From: Megamonas sp. UBA1796
GTDB lineage: Bacteria > Bacillota > Negativicutes > Selenomonadales > Selenomonadaceae
Direction: 5' to 3'
Assembly: GCA_002319795.1 (NCBI GenBank)
Contig: DCFU01000013.1
Span: 49,243-113,242 of the forward strand
DNA length: 64,000 nt
The notes under the pieces were generated by a model that did not search any database, had not been told where the DNA came from, and worked only from the letters and a program-made list of their open reading frames with translations. A program made the translations under genes and the position numbers. Positions 34,669 to 43,083 of this stretch are shown piece after piece (within the stretch, counting starts at the first letter, position 1; every line of letters starts with the position of its first letter).

Positions 34669-35322
34669 TTATTTCTTATTCAGTTTTTTTGCCAGCCTGT
34701 TGCCGGCAAACTGTACGATTTGGACGAGGACAATAAGGATGATAACGGTTGCCAGCATGATTTCCGGGCGGAAACGCTGGTAGCCATAACGGATGGCGAG
34801 GTCACCGAGTCCGCCGCCGCCGATAGCTCCGGCCATAGCGGATTCGCCGACAAGACTGATGATCACAGTCGTGAGCTGTGCGATAATTCCCGGCATAGCC
34901 TCCGGCAGGAGAACGCGCTGGATGATCTGCAGCGGGGTAGCACCCATGGAAAGAGCGGCTTCAACAATGCCCTCAGGAACTTCCTTGAGTGAGGTTTCAA
35001 CCTGACGGCCAATGAATGGTACCGAAGCGATCACCAGAGGGACCATAGCGGCGGTTGTGCCAATCGAACTGCCCACGATAAGGCGGGTCAATGGTATAAT
35101 CGCGACCATGAGAATAATGAACGGAATGGAACGGACAGCATTTACGATGCTGGCAAGTATACGATTAAAATTTCGGCATGCGAGAATCTGTTTTTTGGCG
35201 GTTGTGTGCAGCAACACGCCGAGCGGGATACCGATAAGTGTTGCAATGATCATAGAGATAACAACCATATAAACAGTTTCGCCTAAAGCCTTACTGAGCA
35301 ACGGAAGCATGTCGCTGGACAT
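34669..35322 (-). CDS. metI: Methionine ABC transporter permease
   Basis: 217 aa, five membrane segments, with the EAA-type cytoplasmic loop SLKEVPEGIVEAALSMGATP. ATG 35322 follows GGAGGTGA by 6 bases and lies inside the end of metN (32-base overlap), implying translational coupling. Forms the membrane channel of MetNIQ. Confidence 0.94.
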   Translation of the reverse strand: MSSDMLPLLSKALGETVYMVVISMIIATLIGIPLGVLLHTTAKKQILACRNFNRILASIVNAVRSIPFIILMVAIIPLTRLIVGSSIGTTAAMVPLVIASVPFIGRQVETSLKEVPEGIVEAALSMGATPLQIIQRVLLPEAMPGIIAQLTTVIISLVGESAMAGAIGGGGLGDLAIRYGYQRFRPEIMLATVIILIVLVQIVQFAGNRLAKKLNKK

Positions 35323-36349
35323 AACCAATCACCTCCACTTTCAAATCGCGTTCGGTCAGATAGTCGAGCGCACGCTGGATTTCTGCTTCGTCGCCTGTAA
35401 CACCTATGATCATTCGGCCATAAGGCGTATTCTTGATCTGGTCAAGTGTGCCAAACAGCATCGTGACTTCGATATGATGTTCACGAATCATGCCTGCAAT
35501 AACCGGTTCATCGGCAGATTCACCAATGAAGGTGAGCCGCAGCAGCAGATAGCTTCCGGGAACTGGTTTCGGAGAAATCTCATTGCCGCGAAAGGCCGCA
35601 GGCAGGGAATTGCTCAGGAGTACGCTGATGAATTCCTTGGTGATAGGTTTTTGAGGATTTGTAAATATTTCCAGCACGTTACCCTGTTCGGCGATGACGC
35701 CGTTTTCAATCACGGCAACCTTATCACAGATATCCTTGATTACCTGCATTTCATGCGTGATGACGACAACTGTAAGAGACAGCTTCTGATTGATGTTACG
35801 AATAAGTTCAAGAATCGATTTTGTTGTCTGCGGGTCGAGCGCCGAGGTGGCTTCATCACACAGCAATACCTTCGGTTCGCTGGCCAGGGCGCGGGCGATA
35901 CCAACGCGTTGTTTCTGACCGCCGGAAAGTTGTGCGGGATATTGGTGCGCTTTGTCTGTGAGCCCTACCAGCTCCAAAAGCGGTGCAACCTTTGCACGAA
36001 CATCCTTTTCGGATATATGGCCGAGGCGCAGTGGAAAAGCAATGTTATCATATACCGTTGCGGAAGATAACAGATTGAAATGTTGAAAAATCATGCCGAT
36101 GCTTTTACGTGCCTGGCGCAGCGAGCTTTCGTCCATGGCGGTGATATCCTGACCGTCGATGGTGACTGTGCCGCTTGTCGGACGTTCGAGCATGTTGATG
36201 CAGCGTATGAGTGTCGATTTGCCGGCACCGCTTAGACCGATGATACCATAAATTTCTCCGCGGGCGATCTCAAGGTCGATGCCCTTGAGAGCTTTGACAG
36301 GACCGGCGGGGCTGTCATAGGTCTTTTCAATATGAGAAAGCTTGATCAT
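35291..36349 (-). CDS. metN: Methionine ABC transporter ATP-binding protein
   Basis: 352 aa. Walker A GLSGAGKST, signature LSGGQKQRVGIARAL, Walker B LLCDEATSALD, H-loop VVITHE, then a C-terminal NIL domain (residues about 265-345) that in this family senses methionine for trans-inhibition. No SAM riboswitch or T-box is visible upstream; only a plain promoter at 36400-36428. Confidence 0.95.
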   Translation of the reverse strand: MIKLSHIEKTYDSPAGPVKALKGIDLEIARGEIYGIIGLSGAGKSTLIRCINMLERPTSGTVTIDGQDITAMDESSLRQARKSIGMIFQHFNLLSSATVYDNIAFPLRLGHISEKDVRAKVAPLLELVGLTDKAHQYPAQLSGGQKQRVGIARALASEPKVLLCDEATSALDPQTTKSILELIRNINQKLSLTVVVITHEMQVIKDICDKVAVIENGVIAEQGNVLEIFTNPQKPITKEFISVLLSNSLPAAFRGNEISPKPVPGSYLLLRLTFIGESADEPVIAGMIREHHIEVTMLFGTLDQIKNTPYGRMIIGVTGDEAEIQRALDYLTERDLKVEVIGYVQRHASVAQ

Positions 36350-36399
36350 AACCGTCGCTCTTTTCTTTGTTTAATTCATTGTATTCCTATATGTTTTGA

Positions 36400-36428
36400 A
36401 TATTAACATGGTTTGTAAGGATTGTCAA
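36400..36428 (-). promoter_or_regulatory. metNIQ promoter
   Basis: Minus-strand TTGACA (36423-36428), 17 bases, TAATAT (36400-36405). Confidence 0.7.
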
Positions 36429-36508
36429 TATAGAAGCCCCTGTTACTTCCTTATAACAGGAAAAGATAATACTATAAGGGATTATATCGTAAATTTATGT
36501 AAAAAGCT

Positions 36509-36564
36509 ACCGGCAAAATTGTGAGGACAGCCGGATGGTAGGTTTGTCAAACATAAGTTACAGA
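36509..36564. repeat. Left boundary: 27-bp direct repeat plus inverted IS end
   Basis: 36509-36535 (ACCGGCAAAATTGTGAGG, then ACAGCCGGA) recurs in the same orientation at 41496-41522 with 25 of 27 identical. Two bases further in, 36538-36564 (GTAGGTTTGTCAAACAT...) is the inverted copy of 41469-41495 with 26 of 27 identical. Read on the minus strand, the inner part includes the last codons SVTYV-stop of the transposase remnant found at the right boundary. Confidence 0.75.
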
Positions 36565-37084
36565 TTAGCCATACCTTCCTTGCGTATACAAGAACAGATA
36601 GACGATACTTTGATGTCTTGTGTTATGCTGATTATGGAAAAGCGTTATTTCTGTACAGTTTTTCCTAGTCAATAAAACATAATACAGCGAAGTGCTTTCT
36701 TTAATGTTGCAACCTATCTATTTTAAAGTTACATAATATTAAAATTCATTTTTATTTTCATGTTGCTTTGTAAATGTAAATTCGCTAAACTAGATATGAA
36801 GGTTTTTTCTTTGCCGTTTGTGCTTTTGGATGCATACATTTTAATAAAGTTGAAGCCTTTTTTGTATGCGTGTTTACTTTCACCCAGTGAGTGCATATAA
36901 ATAAACCGTGTAAGGCTTGTTTTCATTGGCATTGCAGTGGATTTTGGAAGTTACATGAATAAGTAAGGTAGAGTATAATAAAATAGAAAGTGATAGCTCA
37001 TTATCACCCAGCATTTTTAGACTAGTGGATCATAACCTTCTAATGTCTATTGGTAGGAGATGATATCGAAGATGAGGAGAACAC
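36565..37084. other. AT-rich gap at the left of the 5-kb segment
   Basis: No convincing gene except the short minus-strand frame at 36729. A TATAAT-like box near 36975 may serve the lysR at 37085. Confidence 0.4.
36729..36932 (-). pseudogene. Possible recombinase N-terminal remnant
   Basis: 67-aa frame beginning MPMKTSLTRFIYMHSLGE then SKHAYKKG. This start resembles N-termini of some Firmicute tyrosine recombinases, from memory only; the remainder (from residue 45) is low-complexity. Could also be spurious. Confidence 0.25.
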
Positions 37085-37996
37085 ATGGACACACTAGAAA
37101 TTGAAGCATTTCTTGCTATTGTACAGTATGGCAGTTTGACTGAAGCTGCCAATTCCTTGTTTATTTCTCAGTCCACGTTCAGTCATCGCCTGACAGAACT
37201 AGAGCGTGAGGTAGGCGTGAGGTTAATAGAACGTTCACGTGGTGTCAGATCCTTAGCATTAACTAATTATGGAGCGGAGTTCTTAACAATAGCAAAGAGA
37301 TGGGAGAAACTTGCTATTGATGCAAAACAGATTCGTTCTCGAACGAACAATCCAACTCTTTCCGTTGGAGCAGTGGATACTTTTCATACTTTTTTCTTTC
37401 CTCCGCTATATCAAGCATTGCGTGAACGTAAACCGGCAATGAATCTTCGCATCCAAACTCATAATTCAACAGAACTTTATCTGCAGGTTGATCGAGGTGA
37501 AATTGATGTTGCGTTCCCGCTAGTAGATTTGACAATGAAAAATATTGTTGTTCATAAGTTTTACACGGAACAACGGGTGCTATTACGAAGGGAAAGGTCA
37601 CCTGGGGTTTGCAATGAACTTATTAGTCCTGATCAACTCGATTTTGCGAGAGAAATATTTTTTGAGGGTGATTCGCTTTTTCATACATGGTATGAACATT
37701 GGAAAGGAGAAAGAGGCTATCCGCTATTGCAAATTGACACGGCGCAGCTCTTACTACCTCTGTTAAATCAAGAAGGGGCTTGGGCTATTGTTCCATTGTG
37801 TATTGCTCAAAAAGTAGCGTCTTTGGATTCGTTTACATATTATCAGCTGGAAGATGCTCCTCCTAAACGAATATGTTATAAAATTCAGTCAAAATTTACT
37901 AAAGATAGTGCTTTAGAGGGAATCAGCATTTTAGATTCATATCTCAATACTGTGTTTCCTGATTTTATTCAAGAGAGAGATGAAAAGAATAAATGA
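37085..37996 (+). CDS. LysR-family transcriptional regulator
   Basis: 303 aa. Winged helix near the N-terminus (YGSLTEAANSLFISQSTFSHRLTELE) and effector domain. Codon use is clearly more A/T-rich than in flanking genes. Same strand as the DAACS carrier and RraA-family gene 1.1 kb downstream, from which it is split by IS66 remnants; it likely regulated them before the insertion. Not close to the other two LysR proteins in the window. Confidence 0.88.
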   Translation: MDTLEIEAFLAIVQYGSLTEAANSLFISQSTFSHRLTELEREVGVRLIERSRGVRSLALTNYGAEFLTIAKRWEKLAIDAKQIRSRTNNPTLSVGAVDTFHTFFFPPLYQALRERKPAMNLRIQTHNSTELYLQVDRGEIDVAFPLVDLTMKNIVVHKFYTEQRVLLRRERSPGVCNELISPDQLDFAREIFFEGDSLFHTWYEHWKGERGYPLLQIDTAQLLLPLLNQEGAWAIVPLCIAQKVASLDSFTYYQLEDAPPKRICYKIQSKFTKDSALEGISILDSYLNTVFPDFIQERDEKNK

Positions 37997-38325
37997 TTGA
38001 AAATTCGAGCTACTGCTACAATCTACACTTTTGTAAATGCAGATAACATAACGCATAGAAAAAGGCTGCCGCTAAGGTGTTTTCACTGAGGCACCATGAA
38101 ATCGGGGGGCTGGCCTTGACTTTAATCTCCCCTCAACTGAAGAGGTCTGGTTGGTCAGCATGGAAAGAAACGATGGTCTTTTCCAACTGGTGTAACAAAA
38201 TATTGTCACGGGATACATTGATTTTCTGATGAAGGTAGCGGTTCTTACTTTCGAAGCCGACACAATTCTTTTGGCGTTTTTCCTTGTCATGTTTTTTTGA
38301 ATTCATTATTTATATTATATTGCTC

Positions 38326-38368
38326 AACACCTGTAAAACCAACAATTTCGGTGGTTTACAGGTGTTTT
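38326..38368. terminator. Hairpin within the IS66 remnant region
   Basis: AACACCTGTAAAACC and GGTTTACAGGTGTTTT arms with one bulge; T run follows on the plus strand. Confidence 0.6.
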
Positions 38369-38442
38369 GCTTTTTATATACAACTGGTGGGATGAGCCGC
38401 TGAGATGCTGATTGGATATATGCCGAGCCGCTTTCTGAGAGT

Positions 38443-38646
38443 TCAGCTATTGAAACGGACATTTTCTAGGTGTTTGCAGAACGAGCAGCAGTAGTATGAA
38501 CCCTCCTTGACATTATGTTGTCGTATGAATTCACGTGCAGGCAGGCCGTTGGAGTGGTGTTCCATAATCATTTTTCCCCAGTCCTGCATATGATGAATCC
38601 GAGTGGACTCTTTAACCAGTGGCACTAAAAAAACTTCTAATAGCAA
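38443..38646 (-). pseudogene. IS66 TnpA-like accessory protein remnant
   Basis: Residues 20-52 of the frame (MQDWGKMIMEHHSN, GLPAREFIRQHNVKEGSYY) match the N-terminal half of IS66 TnpA; sequence after SYY departs from the family, consistent with a frameshift. Confidence 0.65.
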
Positions 38647-38766
38647 AATTTTTGAGTTATTTTAAAAACTTGTATTTACTTAAGTGATGCGATTGTTATC
38701 TCATAAAACCAATCTGGGGAGGTCTTCGTTATATTATTATGCACGTATGTTTTTGTATACAATTAG

Positions 38767-38795
38767 GCTATTGGCTATGTACCAATAGCTTTTTC
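38767..38795 (+). terminator. Terminator upstream of the DAACS gene
   Basis: GCTATTGG and CCAATAGC arms, 6-base loop, then TTTTTCT. No gene is seen between 38647 and 39084; a promoter for the carrier is expected after this point. Confidence 0.75.
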
Positions 38796-39084
38796 TTTAG
38801 GTTTCAAAAAATCGGGAAATTAGATTTTATAATACAATAATAAGAATTTTATGATATTAATCACCTGAGATATAATCTAGTCAGACAGTATATTTACAAT
38901 ATTAAAATACTTCTATAAGATATTCGCGATTCTTTATTAGTAGTAGTTATAGAACTACTTTTGAAAATCATTGTTTTTAAAAGTAGGGGGAGAGCTAGAA
39001 AAAAACGATGCAAAATTCTAAATCATGAAGCATCTTCTGGAGAGGTAACGCAAAATTAAAAATCAATATGAAGGAGACGATGAA

Positions 39085-40317
39085 ATGGCAGAAGGAAAGA
39101 AGAAGGGTATGGGGATTGCTACTCAGATAATGATTGGCCTAATTCTCGGAGTCGTTTTTGGGCACGTTTTTCCACTATGGGGCATAGATCTTAAACCTAT
39201 CGGCGATATTTTTCTTCGGATGATCAAAATGATTGTAGTTCCACTTGTTTTTAGTGCTTTGGTCATTGGTATTGCAGGTACTGGCGATTTTAAACAACTG
39301 GGTCGGTTAGGCATTAAAACATTAATTTGGTTTGAATGTGCTACTACAGTAGCTTTGATTGTCGGTCTTATAGTTGTCAATGTACTGCAGCCTGGCTCTG
39401 GTATTAATATCGCGGCTGTTGGTGATACAAGTACGGTTAGTGCAGCTGCTAAAAAAACGATTGACATGACCGAAATGTTGGTTAATATCGTACCTACTAA
39501 TATAGTTGATTCTATGGCGAAGGGCAGTTTACTGCAAATAGTCTTTTTCTCTACCTTCTTTGGTATAGCTACGGTAGCAGCCGGCAAGTTTGGCGAACCA
39601 GCAATAAAATTAGCGGATAGTATTATGCATATTATGTTCCCCTTTACGAATTATGTGATGAAGTTTGCCCCTATTGGTGTGTTTGCTTCAATTTCCTATA
39701 CAGTAGGAAAGTATGGTTTGGTAATGCTGGTACCGCTTGCTAAATTAATTCTATCGCTGTACTTTGCTTTGGTAGTGTTCATTCTGATTTTATGTGTGGT
39801 GGCTTCGCTTATTACGCGAATGAATCTTCTCCAATTGCTGAAGGCTGTCCAAGAACCGCTTTTGCTGGCTTTTTCGACTGCTTCTAGTGAAACGGCACTT
39901 CCACTCCTGTTAGAACGGTTGCAGAAAATAGGAATTCCAAAATATATAGTAACATTCGTGTTACCTACTGGCTACTCATTTAATCTGGATGGAGGAACGT
40001 TATATTCATCATTGGCTGTAGTATTTATCGCTCAAGTGTATGGTATTCCTATGAATCTGGGAGAGCAATTAATGCTAGTTCTTACACTTATACTGGCTAC
40101 TAAAGGTATGGCGGCCGTTCCGGGTGCTGTACTTATTACCATTGCAGGGACAGTAGCTGCATTTGGTCTGCCAATAGAGGGAGTAGCCTTAATTCTCGGC
40201 GTAGATCGTATTCTTGATATGGGCAGAACAGCGACTAATGTAGTAGGCAATACAGTGGCTACTGTGGTAGTGGCTAAATGGGAAAAAGTTTTACCACCAT
40301 TGAACTATGATGAGTAA
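39085..40317 (+). CDS. Dicarboxylate/amino acid:cation symporter (DAACS, GltP/DctA type), copy 1
   Basis: 410 aa. Typical elements: first hairpin STASSETALPL, helix 7 FNLDGGTLY, second hairpin near ATKGMAAVPGA, helix 8 DRILDMGRTATNVVGN. Helix 8 keeps the Asp and Arg used for amino-acid substrates in GltPh but ends GN, where GltPh has Asp405, as in DctA. So glutamate/aspartate or a C4 acid are both possible. AAGGAGA precedes the ATG. Paralogue of the gene at 58224, with more A/T-rich codons. Followed by an RraA-family gene. Confidence 0.88.
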   Translation: MAEGKKKGMGIATQIMIGLILGVVFGHVFPLWGIDLKPIGDIFLRMIKMIVVPLVFSALVIGIAGTGDFKQLGRLGIKTLIWFECATTVALIVGLIVVNVLQPGSGINIAAVGDTSTVSAAAKKTIDMTEMLVNIVPTNIVDSMAKGSLLQIVFFSTFFGIATVAAGKFGEPAIKLADSIMHIMFPFTNYVMKFAPIGVFASISYTVGKYGLVMLVPLAKLILSLYFALVVFILILCVVASLITRMNLLQLLKAVQEPLLLAFSTASSETALPLLLERLQKIGIPKYIVTFVLPTGYSFNLDGGTLYSSLAVVFIAQVYGIPMNLGEQLMLVLTLILATKGMAAVPGAVLITIAGTVAAFGLPIEGVALILGVDRILDMGRTATNVVGNTVATVVVAKWEKVLPPLNYDE

Positions 40318-40339
40318 GGTTGTATTTGCCATTACTTGT

Positions 40340-40374
40340 GTAACCTCTTTGGCTTCTCTCAAGGAGGTTGTTAC
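40340..40374 (+). other. Intercistronic hairpin between DAACS and RraA-family genes
   Basis: GTAACCTCTT and AAGGAGGTTGTTAC arms, no clear T run. May attenuate transcription or protect the upstream message. Confidence 0.5.
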
Positions 40375-40498
40375 GATGATAGAAAAGGTTTTGAGATGGT
40401 TGGTAGTTGAAGACGATTTTGTTGTTGGGAATTGCAAGCTGGGAGTCAAGCTGGTTTGTGGGTGAGTCTTATAAAAATTCTATATAAGGAGAGGTAAG

Positions 40499-41176
40499 AT
40501 GGGAAACGTTGGATGTAAAATTATCAGAGATTTTAAAAGACCAAATCAAAAAATAGTAGAATTATTTAGGAATTTGCCAGTTGCCAATATTGATGATTGT
40601 ATGAATCGAATTGCAGCAGTAGATTCAATGATAAAACCATTCAATAAGGTAAAATTATTAGGAATTGCGTTCACTGTAAAAGTTCCAGAAGGTGATAACC
40701 TAATGTTTCATAAAGCGATAGATATGGCTCAACCTGGCGATGTTGTTATGATTGATGCAGGTGGTGATACAAATCGTTCAATATTGGGAGAGCTAATGCT
40801 CACCTATTGTAAGAAGAGAAACCTCGCCGGTGTAGTAGTCGATGGCAGTGTGCGTGATGCAGATGCTTTGGTAAAATTAGATTTTCCTATATATGCAAAA
40901 AGTGTAACTCCAAATGGGCCATATAAAAATGGCCCTGGGGAAATAAACACACCTATATCAATTGGGGGTAAAACTGTATGCCCAGGCGATATCATCGTAG
41001 GTGATGGGGACGGAATTGTTATTATTAAACCTGAGGATGCTGAATTTATAGCAGCACAAACCAAAAAAGTTAGTGAAAAAGAACATAGAATTATAGAGAC
41101 TATGTTCAATGAAGGAACTTATATTCGACCATGGGTAGACGAAAAATTAAAAGAAATTGGGTGTGAAATTATTTAA
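40499..41176 (+). CDS. RraA-family protein (HMG/CHA aldolase or oxaloacetate decarboxylase-like)
   Basis: 225 aa. Core motifs: PGDVVMIDAGGDTNRSILGELM and GVVVDGSVRDADAL, the latter with the Arg and Asp that bind oxo-acid and metal in the class II aldolases of this family. RraA-fold proteins split 4-hydroxy-4-methyl-2-oxoglutarate or related acids, decarboxylate oxaloacetate, or bind RNase E. With a dicarboxylate-type carrier upstream a catabolic oxo-acid role is likelier than RNase E control. AAGGAGAGG precedes the ATG. Confidence 0.8.
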   Translation: MGNVGCKIIRDFKRPNQKIVELFRNLPVANIDDCMNRIAAVDSMIKPFNKVKLLGIAFTVKVPEGDNLMFHKAIDMAQPGDVVMIDAGGDTNRSILGELMLTYCKKRNLAGVVVDGSVRDADALVKLDFPIYAKSVTPNGPYKNGPGEINTPISIGGKTVCPGDIIVGDGDGIVIIKPEDAEFIAAQTKKVSEKEHRIIETMFNEGTYIRPWVDEKLKEIGCEII

Positions 41177-41213
41177 GTTTTATAGACTTTGGGTTATAAC
41201 ATGAATTGTAAAT

Positions 41214-41263
41214 AAATGGGAAAAAGAAGGAGCGTTTCAATAAGATGGTTCTTTCTCCCATTT
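41214..41263 (+). terminator. Terminator after RraA-family gene
   Basis: AAATGGGAAAAAGAA and TTCTTTCTCCCATTT arms, 14 of 15 paired. Confidence 0.75.
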
Positions 41264-41264
41264 A

Positions 41265-41486
41265 TTGATTTACGAAATTCTTTTTTATGAAAGGCATAAC
41301 GGAAAATTTGAGCGATCTTACCGAAAAGATAATGCGTACTTTTACGCAGATTACGCCTTTTCTTCTTTTGATGATTTCCAAAAGCAGCATATTGTCTGCA
41401 ACAGGCAATACAATGAGTTTTCTATGCCTCCTTTAAGCTGGAAATCACCCAATGAAGTTCTTAAATCTTCTGTAACATATGTTTGA
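41265..41486 (+). pseudogene. C-terminal remnant of an integrase-core (DDE) transposase
   Basis: The frame ends QYNEFSMPPLSWKSPNEVLK then SSVTYV-stop. A YN...MxPLxWKSPNE tail is the usual end of integrase-core transposases. The first 30 residues do not fit, so the rest has been lost. The stop codon lies inside the right IS end (41469-41495), showing the IS end and this reading frame belong together. Confidence 0.6.
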
Positions 41487-41522
41487 CAAACCTACACCGG
41501 CAAAATTGTGAGGGCAGCTGGA
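41469..41522. repeat. Right boundary: inverted IS end plus 27-bp direct repeat
   Basis: 41469-41495 is the inverted mate of 36538-36564 (26 of 27) and 41496-41522 the direct mate of 36509-36535 (25 of 27). Confidence 0.75.
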
Positions 41523-41527
41523 CTTCA

Positions 41528-41555
41528 TTGACAACATGTGCCGAAGTGCTATACT
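41528..41555 (+). promoter_or_regulatory. Promoter of the amino acid permease gene
   Basis: TTGACA (41528-41533), 16 bases, TATACT (41550-41555), starting only 6 bases after the right direct repeat. Confidence 0.65.
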
Positions 41556-41601
41556 GAATACTATGTAAAATGGTTGTTTATTATAGGAAGAATTTTGGCT
41601 G

Positions 41602-41632
41602 TACCCCGGTGACAATGGTTATTGCCGGGGTA
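41602..41632 (+). other. Strong leader hairpin before the permease gene
   Basis: TACCCCGG and CCGGGGTA arms with an inner CAAT/ATTG stem. No T run. It lies in the permease 5' leader, 32 bases before the start codon; possible attenuator or protein-binding element. Confidence 0.5.
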
Positions 41633-41664
41633 TTTGTGGATTCCGGGAAAGAAGAGGCGGTAAT

Positions 41665-43026
41665 ATGGAAGAAAATAAAGAGGGATTGAAGCGTGTGCTG
41701 AAGGAACGGCATATACAGATGATAGCCTTGGGCTGCGCAATCGGTACCGGGTTGTTCTACGGTTCGGCGAGCGCTATCCAGCTCGCGGGGCCGGCTATTA
41801 TGGTTTCGTATCTTATTGGTGGGCTGTTCATTTATCTGGTGGTACGGGCTTTGTCGGAGATGAGTGTATTTAATCCGGTATCAGGTTCTTTCAGTACTTA
41901 TGCGTATGAATATTGGGGGGATTTTCCGGGATTCTTGTCCGGCTGGAATTATTGGTTCAATTATGTGGCGATATCTATGGTGGAGGTTTCTGTCGTAGGA
42001 ATTTATATGAATTTTTGGTTCCCGGATCTGCCTGTATGGGTTTCAGGTTTTATATTATTTTTGCTGGTCAACGCAATTAATCTTATAAATGTGAGGGCTT
42101 TTGGTGAGGTGGAATTCTGGGGCGCATTGGTAAAGGTCATGGCGGTTATTTTCATGATTTTGTTTGGGCTGCTCATTATTCTCTTTGGCACAGGCGTTGG
42201 CGAACCTGTGGGCTTCGGTAATCTTGTGAATTATGGTGGGTTTATGCCAAATGGTATTTATGGGGTACTGTTGTCTTTTGTGGTCGTGACCTTTGCTTTT
42301 GGCGGCACGGAGCTTATTGGCATTGCTGCGGGCGAGGCAGAACATCCTGCGACGACGATTCCTAAGGCGGTAAATCTTATTATTGGCAGAATCGTGATTT
42401 TTTATGTAGGGTCCATGTTTGTACTTGTTACGCTTTATCCGTGGAATAAGGTCGGACTTGAGGGCAGTCCGTTTGTTGAGATATTCATGAAGCTTGGGAT
42501 ATCCGGTGCAGCAACACTTTTGAATATCATTGTACTTACGGCAGTATTTTCCGCTTATAATAGCTGCCTTTACAGCAATGCGCGTATGCTGCACGGACTG
42601 GCGCTGCAGGAGAATGCACCAGCGTTTTTGAGAAAGCTTTCATCTAATGGAGTGCCTTATGCGGCGGTCTTGACATCCTCTGTATTTGTTGCTGTCGTCG
42701 TGGTTTTGAATATGCTCATGCCGGGCAGGATATTCGGTTATGTTATGTCGATTGCTACAGTAGCGGCACTTATTAATTGGATCCTGATTCTTATAACGCA
42801 GATGAAATTTCGCCGGCATATCGGTCCAGAGCAAGTGGCGAAGCTCACGTATAAAATGCCGTTTTTCCCGTATACAAATTATATCGGCATAGCGTATTTC
42901 GTTATGATTGCGCTGGTCATGATGACAATGGACGATTTTCGCATAGCGATTTATCTGGCTCCTGTATGGCTGTTATTCATTTATGTTGGTTATAAATGCA
43001 AACGGAAGACTGTACCGGGAAAATAG
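41665..43026 (+). CDS. Amino acid permease (APC superfamily, AAT family)
   Basis: 453 aa, 12 membrane segments. KERHIQMIALGCAIGTGLFYG at helix 1 (read in two parts KERHIQMIALG and CAIGTGLFYG), GWNYWFNYV, and FGGTELIGIAAGEAEHP are typical of the proline/aromatic/GABA permease group. Substrate not readable. GAAGAGGCGG precedes the ATG. Monocistronic; ends at a strong hairpin opposite the araC gene. Confidence 0.88.
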   Translation: MEENKEGLKRVLKERHIQMIALGCAIGTGLFYGSASAIQLAGPAIMVSYLIGGLFIYLVVRALSEMSVFNPVSGSFSTYAYEYWGDFPGFLSGWNYWFNYVAISMVEVSVVGIYMNFWFPDLPVWVSGFILFLLVNAINLINVRAFGEVEFWGALVKVMAVIFMILFGLLIILFGTGVGEPVGFGNLVNYGGFMPNGIYGVLLSFVVVTFAFGGTELIGIAAGEAEHPATTIPKAVNLIIGRIVIFYVGSMFVLVTLYPWNKVGLEGSPFVEIFMKLGISGAATLLNIIVLTAVFSAYNSCLYSNARMLHGLALQENAPAFLRKLSSNGVPYAAVLTSSVFVAVVVVLNMLMPGRIFGYVMSIATVAALINWILILITQMKFRRHIGPEQVAKLTYKMPFFPYTNYIGIAYFVMIALVMMTMDDFRIAIYLAPVWLLFIYVGYKCKRKTVPGK

Positions 43027-43043
43027 AATTTTATCACAGAAGA

Positions 43044-43079
43044 AGGCCTCATGGCAGGACGCGTCCCGCCATGAGGCCT
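43044..43079. terminator. Hairpin between convergent permease and araC genes
   Basis: AAGGCCTCATGGC and GCCATGAGGCCTT arms, perfect 13-base stem. No long T run, but placement fits bidirectional termination. Confidence 0.65.
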
Positions 43080-43083
43080 TCCG

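Larger units (their letters stand above)
38040..38646 (-). mobile_element. Decayed IS66-family element
   Basis: Minus-strand order fits IS66: a tnpA-like remnant (38443-38646) first, then the start of a tnpC-like frame (about 38300-38040) reading ESKNRYLHQKI, LEKTIVSFHADQPDLFS, a stop, then GEIKVKASPP, as in IS66 transposase N-termini. tnpB is missing and tnpC is truncated, so the element is dead. Confidence 0.65.

Noticed and set aside
36350..36508. Possible SAM riboswitch upstream of metNIQ
   Set aside because: No S-box core motifs on the minus strand; only a simple promoter is visible.
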